Part shown: piece after piece, positions 14,866-26,447 of the stretch
Position numbering within the stretch: position 1 is the stretch's first letter
Layout of the letters: the number at the start of each line of letters is the position of its first letter
Source: Megalopta genalis
Lineage: Eukaryota > Arthropoda > Insecta > Hymenoptera > Halictidae
Direction of reading: 5' to 3'
Assembly (NCBI RefSeq): GCF_051020955.1
Contig: NW_027476718.1
Span: 87,873 to 151,872, forward strand
DNA: 64,000 nt
Notes under the pieces: model-generated
The model's input: the letters and a program-made list of their open reading frames with translations, nothing else
Told to the model about the DNA's origin: nothing
The model's database searches: none
Translations under genes and position numbers: made by a program

Positions 14866-15690
14866 TTTGAAGCTAAACCATTTGTTTCGCATGGATTCGA
14901 AGGTAAGCCTTCTTCTTCGCATTGATTTGAAGCTAAATCATGTCTATCGCTAGGATTTGAAGCTAAGTCGTTTGTTTCGCATACTGTTGAAGCTAAATCA
15001 TGTATAACACAAGTATTTGAGCATGAGCCATTTGTTTCGCATGGATTCGAAGATCAGTCTCCTAATTTGCATTGATTTGAAGGTAAATCATGTCTTTTGC
15101 ATGGATTTAAAGCTAACTCGTTTGTTTCACTTGCATTTGAAGCTATATCAGAGATATTCGCACGTATTTGAAGCTAAATCATTCGTTTCGCTGGATTTGA
15201 AGCTAAGCCTTCTACTTCGCATTGATATGAATCTAAATCATGTGTTTCGCTTGGATTTGAAGCTATCTCGTTGGTTTTGCATGCAGTTGAAGCAAAATCA
15301 CGCATATCACAAGTATTTGAAGCTAAACCATTCGATTCGCATGGATTCGAAGACGAGCTTTCTACATCGCATTGATTTGAAGCTAAATCATGAATTACGC
15401 ATGGATTTGAAGCTAAATCATGTGTTTTGAATGGATTTGAAGATATCTCGTTTGCTTCCCAAGCAGTTGAAGCTAAATCATGTATATCATAAGTATTTGA
15501 AGCTAAAGAACTTGATACGCATGGATTTCATACTAAGCCTTCTACTTCGCATTGATATGAATCTAAATCATGTGTTTCGCTTGGATTTGAAGCTATCTCG
15601 TTGGTTTTGCATGCAGTTGAAGCTAAATCAAGTATAACACAAGTATTTGAGCGTGAGCCATTTGTTTCGCATGGATTCGAAGATCAGCCT

Positions 15691-16350
15691 CCTACATCGC
15701 GTTTATTTGAAGCTAAATCATGTGTTTCGCATGGATTTGAAGCTAAGCCTTCTGCTTCGCATTGATTTGATACTAAACCATGTGTTTCGAAAGGATTTGA
15801 AGCTAAATCGTTTGTTTCGCCTGCATTTGAAGCTAACTCAAGTGTATCACAAGTATTTGAAGCTAAACCATTTGCTTCGCATGGATTCGAAGATCAGCCT
15901 TCTACTTCGCATTGATTTTAATCTAAATCATGTGTTTCGCATGGATTTGAAGCTAACTCGTTTGTTTCGCATGCAGTTGAAGCTGAATCATGTATATCAC
16001 AAGTATTTGAAGCTAAACTATTCGTTTCGCATGGATTCGAAGATAAGCCTTCCACTTCGCATTGATTTGATGCTAAATCATGTGTTTCGCATGGATTTCA
16101 AGCTAACTCGTTTGTTTCGCATGCTGTTGAAGCTAAATCATGTATATCACAAGTATTTGAAGCTATATCATACGTTTCGCATGGATTCCAAGATAACCCT
16201 TCTAATTCGCATTGATTTGAATCTAAATCATGTGTTTCGCATGGATTTGAAGATAACTCGTTTGTTTCGCATGCTGTTGAAGATAAATCATGTATGTCAC
16301 AAGTATTTGAAGCTAAACCATTTGTTACGCATGGATTCGAAGATCAGCCT
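15691..16350. repeat. 660-bp higher-order unit (22 monomers)
   Basis: This unit is bounded by the E-type variant CCTACATCGCGTTTATTTG. Twenty-two monomers are not a whole number of pentamers: one A monomer is followed directly by an E-type and then an A-type, adding two monomers. The boundary marker, or its CATGGCG form, recurs 660 bp apart at 28,671/29,331, 35,111/35,771, 36,131/36,791, about 38,531/39,191 and about 43,004/43,664. Shorter spacings of about 360 bp lie between pairs (29,331 to 29,691 and 35,771 to 36,131). Confidence 0.88.
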
Positions 16351-16398
16351 CCTACATCGCGTTTATTTGAAGCTAAATCATGTGTTTCGCATGGATTT

Positions 16399-19300
16399 AA
16401 AGCTAACTCGTTGTTTCGCATACTGTTGAAGCTAAATCATGTATATCAGAAGTATTTGAAGCTAAACCGTTTGAATCGCATGGATTTGAAGCTAAGCCTT
16501 CTACCTCGCATTGATTTGAAGATAAATCATGTGTTTCGCTTGGATTTGAAGCTAACTCGTTTGTTTCACATGATGTTGAAGCTAAATCATGTATATCACA
16601 AGTGTTTGAAGCTAAACCATTTGTTTCGCATGGATTCGAAGGTAAGCCTTCTACTTCGCATTGATTTGAAGCTAAATCATGTCTATCGCTAGGATTTGAA
16701 GCTAACTCGTTTGTTTCGCATACTGTTGAAGCTAAACCATGTATAACACAAGTATTTGAGCCTGATCCATTTGTTTCGCATGGATTCGAAGATCAGTCTC
16801 CTAATTTGCATTGATTTGAAGGTAAATCATGCCTTTTGCATGCATTTATAGCTAACTCGTTTGTTTCACCTGCATTTGAAGCTATATCAGAGATATTCGC
16901 AAGTATTTGAAGCTAAATCATTCGTTTCGCATGGATTTGAAGATAAGCCTTCTACTTCGCATTGATTTGATGCTAAATCATGTGTTTCGCATGGATTTGA
17001 GGCTAACTCGTTTGTTTCGCATGCAGTTGAATCTAAATCATGTATATCACAAGTATTTGAAGCTGAAGCATTTGTTTCGCATGAATATTAAGTTAAACCA
17101 TGTGTTTCGCATGACTTTGACGCCAAATAATGTGTTTCGCTTGGCTATGAAGCCCAACTCGTTTGTCTCGACTGCATTTTAAGCTAAATCATGTATATCA
17201 GAAATATTTGAAGCTAAACCATTTGTTTCGCATCGATTTGAAACTAAATCGTTTGTTTCGCAGTTGAAGCTAAATCATGTATATCACAAGTATTTGAAGC
17301 TGAACCATTTGTTTCGAATAGATTTGAAGCTAAGCCTTCTACTTCGCATTGATTTGAAGCTAAATCATGTGTTTCGCTTGGATTTGAAGCTAATTCGTTT
17401 GTTTCGAATGCAGTTGGAGCGAAATCACGTATATCACAAGTATTTGAAGCTGAACCATTTGTTTCTCGAGAACACTCTGCTAAACCATGTGTTTCGAATG
17501 AATTTGAAGCCAACTCATGTGTTTCGCATGGATTTGAAGCTATCTCGTTTGCTTCACATGCTGTTGAAGCTAAATCATGTTTATCACAAGTATTTCAATC
17601 TAAACCACTTGTTTCGCATGGATTCGAAGATCTGCCTTCCACTTCGAACTGATTTGAAGCTGAATCATTTCTTTCGCTTGAATGTGAAGCTAACACGTTT
17701 GTTTCCCAAGCATTTGAAGCTAATTCGTGTGTATCACAAGTATTTGAAGCTGAATTATTTTTTTCGCAAGAATATTGTGCTAAACAATGTGTTGCGAATG
17801 AATTTGAAGCTAAACCATTTGTTCCGTATGGATTCGAAGAAGAGACTTCTACTTCGCATTGATTTGAAGCGAAATCATGTGTTTCGCTTGGATTTGAAGC
17901 TAACTCGTTTGTGTCGCATGCAGTTGAATATAAATCATGTATATCACAAGTATTTGAGCTAAACCGTTTGATTCGCATGGATTTGAAGCTAAGCCTTCTA
18001 CTTCGCATTGATTTGAAGATAAATCATGTGTGTCGCTTGGATTTGAAGCTCAGCCTTCTACTTCGCATTGATTTGAAGCTAAATAATGTGTTTCGCTTGG
18101 ATTTTAAGCTAACTCGTTTGTTTCACATGCAGTTGAAGTTAAATCATGAATATCACAAGTATTTGAAGCTAAACGAATTGTTTCGTATGGATTTGAAAAT
18201 AAGCCTCCTACTTCGCATTGATTTGATGCTAAAACATGTTTTTCGCTTGGATTTGAAGCTAGCTCGTTTGTTTCGCATGCTGTTGAAGCTAAATCATGTA
18301 TATCACAAGTATTTGAAGCTAAACCATTCGTTTCGCATGGATTTGACGCTAAGCCTTCTGCTTCGCATTGATTTGATACTAAATCATGTGTTTCGACAGG
18401 ATTTGAAGCTGACTCGTTTGTTTCGCCTGCATTTGAAGCTATATCATGTATATCACAAGTATTTGAATCTGAACCATTTGATTCCCATGAATAGTACGCT
18501 AAACCATGTCTTTCGAATGAATTTGAAGCTAGATCATGTGTTTTAAATGGATTTGAAGCTAACACGTTTGTTTCGCATGCATTTGAAGCTAAATCATGTA
18601 TTTCACATATAATTGAAGCTAAACGATTTGTTTCGCATGGATTCGAAGATAAGCCTTCTACTTCGCATTGTTTTGAAGCTAAATCATGTCTATCGCCAGG
18701 ATTTGAAGCTAACTCGTTTGTTTCTCATACTGTTGAAGCTAAATCATGTATAACACAAGTATTTGAGCCTGAGCCATTTGTTTCGCATGGATTCGAAGAT
18801 CAGCCTCCTAATTCGCGTTTATTTGAAGCTAAATCATGTGTTTCGCATGGATTTGAAGCTAAGTCGTTTGTTTCGCATGCAGTTGAAGCTAAATCATGTA
18901 TATCATAAGTATTTGAAGCTAAAGAACTTTATACGCATGGATTTCAAACTGAGCCTGCTACTTCGCATTGATTTGAAGGTAAATCATGTCTTTTGCATGC
19001 ATTTAAAGCTAACTCGTTTGTTTCACCTCCATTTGAAGCTATATCAGTGATATTCGCAAGTATTTGAAGCTAAATCATTCGTTTCGCTGGATTTGAAGCT
19101 AAGCCTTCTACTTCGCATTGGTTTGAAGCTAAATCATGTGTTCCGCATGGCTTTTAAGCTAACTCGTTTGTTTCGCTAGTAGTTGAAGCTAAATCATGCA
19201 TATCACAAGTATTTGAAGCTAAACCATTTGTTTCGCATTTATTCGAAGCTAAGCCTTCTACTTCGCATTGATTTGAGGCTATATCATGTGTTTCGCTTGG

Positions 19301-20197
19301 TTTTGAAGCTAACTCGTTTTTTTCGCATGCAGTTGTAGCTAAATCATGTATATCACAAGTATTTGAAGCTAAACCATTTGTTTCGCATGGATTCGAAGAT
19401 AAGCCTTCTACTTCGCATTGATTTTAATCTAAATCATGTGTTTCGCATGGATTTGAAGCTAACTTGTTTGATTCGCGAGCAGTTGAATCTAAATCAAGTG
19501 TATCACAAGTATTTGAAGCTAAACCATTTGCTGCGCATGGATAGGAAGATCAGCCTTCTACTTCGCATTGATTTGAAGCTAAATCATGTGTTCCACATGG
19601 ATTTTAAGCTAACTCGGTTGTTTCGCATGCAGTTGAAGCTAAATCATGTATATCACAAGTATTTGAAGCTAAACCATTTGTTTCGCATGGATTCGAAGAT
19701 AAGCCTTCTACTTCGCATTGATTTTAATCTAAATCATGTGTTTGGCAAGGATTTTAAGCTAACTCGTTTGTTTCGGATGCTGTTAAAGCTAAATCATGTA
19801 TATCACAAGTATTTGAAGCTATATCATTTGTTTCGCATGGATTCGAAGATAACCCTTCTAATTCGCATTGATTTGAGGCTAAATCATGTGTTTCGCTTGG
19901 ATTTGAAGCTAACTCGGTTTTTTCGCTAGTAGTTGAAGCTAAATCATGCATATCACAAGTATTTGAAGCTAAACCATTTGGTTCGCATTTATTCGAAGCT
20001 AAGCCATCTACTTCGCATTGATTTGAGGCTAAATCATGTGTTTCGCTTGGTTTTGAAGCTAACTCGTTTTTGTCGCATGCAGTTGTAGCTAAATCATGTA
20101 TATCACAAGTATTTGAAGCTAAACCATTTGTTTCGCATGGATTCGAAGATAAGCCTTCTACTTCGCATTGATTTTAATCTAAATCATGTGTTTCGCA
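16399..20197. repeat. Copy of 362-4,160 (offset 16,037)
   Basis: This is the left part of a 12,980-bp second macro-copy. It shares the 1-nt deletion ACTCGTTGTTTCGC (about 374 and 16,411), so it derives from the lineage at the window start rather than from 9,184, where the T is intact. At 20,198 it switches to the 7,817 lineage. Compared with 4,420-7,815 followed by its own continuation, 150 bp are missing at the switch. Confidence 0.88.
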
Positions 20198-23100
20198 TGG
20201 ATTTGAAGCTAACTCGTTTGTTTCGCATGCAGTTGAAGGTGAATCATGTATATCACAAGTATTTGAAGCTAAACTATTCGTTTCGCATGGATTCGAAGAT
20301 AAGCCTTCCACTTCGCATTGATTTGAAGATAAATAATGTGTTTCGCTTGGATTTGAATATAACTCATTTGTTTCGCATGCTGTTGAAGCTAAATCATGTA
20401 TATCACATGTATTTGAAGCTAAACCATTTGCTGCGCATGGATTCGAAGATCAGCCTTCTACTTCGCATTGATTTGATGCTAAATCATGTGTTTCGCATGG
20501 ATTTGAAGCTAACTCGTTTGTTTCGCATGCAGTTGAAGCTAAATCGTGTATATCACAAGTATTTGAAGCTAAACCATTTGTTTCGCATGGATTCGAAGAT
20601 AAGCCTTCTACTTCGCATTGATTTTAATCTAAATCATGTGTTTCGCATGGATTTGAAGCTAACTCGTTTGTTTCGCATGCAGTTGAAGCTGAATCATGTA
20701 TATCACAAGTATTTGATGCTAAACTATTCGTTTCGCATGGATTCGAAGATAAGCCTTCTACTTCGCATTGATTTGAAGCTAAATCATGTGTTTAGCATGG
20801 ATTATAAGCTAACTCGTTTTTTTCGCATGCAGTTGTAGCTAAATCATGTATATCACAAGTATTTGAAGCTAAACCATTTGTTTCGCATGGATTCGAAGAA
20901 AATCCTTCTACTTCGTATTGATTATAATCTAAATCATGTGTTTCGCATGGATTTAAAGCTAACTCGTTTGTTTCGCACGCAGTTGAAGCTGAATCATGTA
21001 TATCACAAGTATTTGAAGCTAAACTATTCGTTTCGCATGGATTCGAAGATAAGCCTTCCAATTCGCATTGATTTGAAGATAAATAATGTGTTTCGCATGG
21101 ATTTGAATATAACTCATTTGTTTCGCATGCTGTTGAAGCTAAATCATGTATATCACATGTATTTGAAGCTAAACCATTTGCTTCGCATGGATTCGAAGAT
21201 CAGCCTTCTACTTCGCATTGATTTGATGCTAAATCATGTGTTTCGCATGGATTTGAAGCTAACTCGTTTGTTTCGCATGCTGTTGAAGCTAAATCAAGTG
21301 TATCAAAAGTATTTGAAGGTAAACCATTTGCTTCGCATGGATTCGAAGATCAGCCTTCTACTTCGCATTGATTTGAATCTAAATCATGTGTTCCGCATAG
21401 ATTTGAAGCTAACTGGTTTGTTTCGCATGCTGTTGAAGCTAAATCATGTATATCACAAGTATTTGAAGCTAAACCATTTGTTTCGCATGGATTCGAAGAT
21501 AACCCTTCTACTTCGCATTCATTTGAAGTTAAATCATGTGTTTCGCATGGATTTAAAGCTAACTCGTTTGTTTCGCATACTGTTGAAGCTAAATCATGTA
21601 TATCAGAAGTATTTGAAGCTAAACCGTTTGAATCGCATGGATTTGAAGCTAAGCCTTCTACCTCGCATTGATTTGAAGATAAATCATGTGTTTCGCTTGG
21701 ATTTGAAGCTAACTCGTTTGTTTCACATGATGTTGAAGCTAAATCATGTATATCACAAGTGTTTGAAGCTAAACCATTTGTTTCGCATGGATTCGAAGGT
21801 AAGCCTTCTACTTCGCATTGATTTGAAGCTAAATCATGTCTATCGCTAGGATTTGAAGCTAACTCGTTTGTTTCGCATACTGTTGAAGCTAAACCATGTA
21901 TAACACAAGTATTTGAGCCTGATCCATTTGTTTCGCATGGATTCGGAGATCAGTCTCCTAATTTGCATTGATTTGAAGGTAAATCATGCCTTTTGCATGC
22001 ATTTAAAGCTAACTCGTTTGTTTCACCTGCATTTGAAGCTATATCAGAGATATTCGCAAGTATTTGAAGCTAAATCATTCGTTTCGCATGGATTTGAAGA
22101 TAAGCCTTCTACTTCGCATTGATTTGATGCTAAATCATGTGTTTCGCATGGATTTGAGGCTAACTCGTTTGTTTCGCATGCAGTTGAATCTAAATCATGT
22201 ATATCACAAGTATTTGAAGCTGAAGCATTTGTTTCGCATGAATATTAAGTTAAACCATGTGTTTCGCATGACTTTGACGCCAAATAATGTGTTTCGCTTG
22301 GCTATGAAGCCCAACTCGTTTGTCTCGACTGCATTTTAAGCTAAATCATGTATATCAGAAATATTTGAAGCTAAACCATTTGTTTCGCATCGATTTGAAA
22401 CTAAATCGTTTGTTTCGCATTGAAGCTAAATCATGTATATCACAAGTATTTGAAGCTGAACCATTTGTTTCGAATAGATTTGAAGCTAAGCCTTCTACTT
22501 CGCATTGATTTGAAGCTAAATCATGTGTTTCGCTTGGATTTGAAGCTAATTCGTTTGTTTCGAATGCAGTTGGAGCGAAATCACGTATATCACAAGTATT
22601 TGAAGCTGAACCATTTGTTTCTCGAGAACACTCTGCTAAACCATGTGTTTCGAATGAATTTGAAGCCAACTCATGTGTTTCGCATGGATTTGAAGCTATC
22701 TCGTTTGCTTCACATGCTGTTGAAGCTAAATCATGTTTATCACAAGTATTTCAATCTAAACCACTTGTTTCGCATGGATTCGAAGATCTGCCTTCCACTT
22801 CGCACTGATTTGAAGCTGAATCATTTCTTTCGCTTGAATGTGAAGCTAACACGTTTGTTTCCCAAGCATTTGAAGCTAATTCGTGTGTATCACAAGTATT
22901 TGAAGCTGAATTATTTTTCTCGCAAGAATATTGTGCTAAACAATGTGTTGCGAATGAATTTGAAGCTAAACCATTTGTTCCGTATGGATTCGAAGAAGAG
23001 ACTTCTACTTCGCATTGATTTGAAGCGAAATCATGTGTTTCGCTTGGATTTGAAGCTAACTCGTTTGTGTCGCATGCAGTTGAATATAAATCATGTATAT

Positions 23101-25848
23101 CACAAGTATTTGAGCTAAACCGTTTGATTCGCATGGATTTGAAGCTAAGCCTTCTACTTCGCATTGATTTGAAGATAAATCATGTGTGTCGCTTGGATTT
23201 GAAGCTCAGCCTTCTACTTCGCATTGATTTGAAGCTAAATAATGTGTTTCGCTTGGATTTTAAGCTAACTCGTTTGTTTCACATGCAGTTGAAGTTAAAT
23301 CATGAATATCACAGAAATTTGAAGCTAAACGAATTGTTTCGTATGGATTTGAAGATAAGCCTCCTACTTCGCATTGATTTGATGCTAAATAATGTGTTTC
23401 GCTTGGATTTTAAGCTAACTCGTTTGTTTCACATGCAGTTGAAGTTAAATCATGAATATCACAAGTATTTGAAGCTAAACGAATTGTTTCGTATGGATTT
23501 GAAGATAAGCCTCCTACTTCGCATTGATTTGATGCTAAAACATGTTTTTCGCTTGGATTTGAAGCTAGCTCGTTTGTTTCGCATGCTGTTGAAGCTAAAT
23601 CATGTATATCACAAGTATTTGAAGCTAAACCATTCGTTTCGCATGGATTTGACGCTAAGCCTTCTGCTTCGCATTGATTTGATACTAAATCATGTGTTTC
23701 GAAAGGATTTGAAGCTGACTCGTTTGTTTCGCCTGCATTTGAAGCTATATCATGTATATCACAAGTATTTGAATCTGAACCATTTGATTCCCATGAATAG
23801 TACGCTAAACCATGTCTTTCGAATGAATTTGAAGCTAGATCATGTGTTTTAAATGGATTTGAAGCTAACACGTTTGTTTCGCATGCATTTGAAGCTAAAT
23901 CATGTATTTCACATATAATTGAAGCTAAACGATTTGTTTCGCATGGATTCGAAGATAAGCCTTCTACTTCGCATTGTTTTGAAGCTAAATCATGTCTATC
24001 GCTAGGATTTGAAGCTAACTCGTTTGTTTCGCATACTGTTGAAGCTAAATCATGTATAACACAAGTATTTGAGCCTGAGCCATTTGTTTCGCATGGATTC
24101 GAAGATCAGCCTCCTAATTCGCGTTTATTTGAAGCTAAATCATGTGTTTCGCATGGATTTGAAGCTAAGTCGTTTGTTTCGTATGCTGTTGAAGCTAAAT
24201 CATGTATATTACAAGTGTTTGAAGCTAAACCATATGTTTCGCATGGATTTGAAGGTAAGCCTTCAACTTCGCGTTGATTTGATGCTATATTATGTTTTTC
24301 GCTTAGATTTGAAGCTAACACGTTTGTTTCGCATGCTGTTGAAGCTAAATCATGTATATCACAAGTATTTGAAGCTAAACCATTTGTTTCGCATGGATTC
24401 GAAGTTAACCCTTCTACTTCGCATTGATTTGAAGCTAAATCATGTGTTTCGCTTGGATTTGAAGCTAACTCGTTTGTTTCGCATGCTGTTGAAGCTAAAC
24501 CATGTATAACACAAGTATTTGAGCCTGATCCATTTGTTTCGCATGGATTCGAAGATCAGTCTCCTAATTTGCATTGATTTGAAGGTAAATCATGCCTGTT
24601 GCATGCATTTAAAGCTAACTCGTTTGTTTCACCTGCATTTGAAGCTATATCAGAGATATTCGCAAGTATTTGAAGCTAAATCATTCGTTTCGCATGGATT
24701 TGAAGATAAGCCTTCTACTTCGCATTGATTTGATGCTAAATCATGTGTTTCGCATGGATTTGAGGCTAACTCGTTTGTTTCGCATGCAGTTGAATCTAAA
24801 TCATGTATATCACAAGTATTTGAAGCTAAACCATTTGTTTCGCATGGATTCGAAGATAACCCTTCTACTTCGCATTGATTTGAATCTAAATCATGTGTTT
24901 CGCATAGATTTGAAGCTAACTGGTTTGTTTCGCATGCTGTTGAAGCTAAATCATGTATATCACAAGTATTTGAATCTGAACCATTTGATTCCCATGAATA
25001 GTACACTAAACCATGTCTTTCGAATGAATTTGAAGCTAGATCATGTGTTTTAAATGGATTTGAAGCTAACACGTTTGTTTCGCATGCATTTGAAGCTAAA
25101 TCATGTATTTCACATATAATTGAAGCTAAACGATTTGTTTCGCATGGATTCGAAGATAAGCCTTCTACTTCGCATTGTTTCGAAGCTAAATCATGTCTAT
25201 CGCTAGGATTTGAAGCTAACTCGTTTGTTTCGCATACTGTTGAAGCTAAATCATGTATAACACAAGTATTTGAGCCTGAGCCATTTGTTTCGCATGGATT
25301 CGAAGATCAGCCTCCTAATTCGCGTTTATTTGAAGCTAAATCATGTGTTTCGCATGGATTTGAAGCTAAGTCGTTTGTTTCGCATGCAGTTGAAGCTAAA
25401 TCATGTATATCATAAGTATTTGAAGCTAAAGAACTTTATTCGCATGGATTTCAAACTGAGCCTGCTACTTCGCATTGATTTGAAGGTAAATCATGTCTTT
25501 TGCATGCATTTAAAGCTAACTCGTTTGTTTCACCTCCATTTGAAGCTATATCAGTGATATTCGCAAGTATTTGAAGCTAAATCATTCGTTTCGCTGGATT
25601 TGAAGCTAAGTCTTCTACTTCGCATTGATTTGAATCTAAATCATGTGTTTCGCTTGGATTTAAAGCTAGCTCGTTGGTTTTGCATGCAGTTGAAGCAAAA
25701 TCACGCATATCACAAGAATTTTAAGCTAAACCATTTGACTCGCATGCAGTTGAAGCTAAATCATGTATAAAGCAAGTGTTTGAAGCTAAACCATATGTTT
25801 CGTATGGATTTGAAGCTAAGCCTTCAACTTCGCGTTGACTTGATGCTA
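20198..25848. repeat. Copy of 7,817-13,467 (offset 12,381)
   Basis: This is the second copy of the 5.65-kb segment. Long conceptual translations match with few changes (for example 8482-9468 against 20863-21849). Identity ends where the first copy reads GATGCTAAATCATG and this copy reads GATGCTATATTATG. Confidence 0.88.
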
Positions 25849-26447
25849 TATTATGTTTTTCGCTTGGATTTGAAGCTAACACGTTTGTTTCGCATGCTGT
25901 TGAAGCTAAATCTTGTATATCACAAGTATTTGAAGCTAATCCATTTGTTTCGCGTGGATTCAAAGATCAGCCTTCTACTTCGCATTGATTTGAAGTTAAA
26001 TCATATGTTTCGCATGGATTTGAAGCTAATCGTTTGTATCGCATGCAGTTGAAGCTAAGTCATGTACATCTCAAGTATTTGAAGCTAAACCATCTGTTTC
26101 GTGTGGATTCGTATGTAAGCCTTCTACTTCGCATTGATTTGATGCTAAATCATGTGTTTCGCATGGATTTGAAGCTAACTCGTTTGTTTCTCTTGCTGTT
26201 GAATGTAAGTCGTGTATATCACAAGTGTTTGAAGCTAAACCATTTGTTTCGGATTTATTCGGAGATCAGCCTTCTACTTCGCATTCATTTGAAGCTAAAT
26301 CATGTTTTTCGCTTGGATTTGAAGCTGACTCGTTTGTTTCGCATGCTGTTGAAGCTAAATCATGTATATCACAAGTATATGAAGCTAAACCATTTGTTTC
26401 GCTTGGATTTGAAGCGAAGCCTTCAACTTCGCGTTGACTTGATGCTA
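25849..26447. repeat. 599-bp block present only in the second macro-copy
   Basis: The offset between macro-copies jumps from 12,381 to 12,980 here, so about 599 bp (20 monomers minus one base) were gained in this copy or lost from the first at about 13,468. The block is made of the same satellite monomers. Several end in CGCGTTGACTTGATGC or carry GATTCGTATGTAAGCC. Confidence 0.8.

Larger units (their letters stand above)
13468..16398. repeat. 2.9-kb satellite segment, first copy
   Basis: This segment is repeated at 26,448-29,378 with an offset of 12,980 bp. It includes near-consensus pentamers at about 14,410-14,950 and a 660-bp subunit (15,691-16,350). It ends at a clean switch inside one monomer: within 16,374-16,398 the sequence changes from the 660-bp family to the family found at 362 onward. 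Confidence 0.87.
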
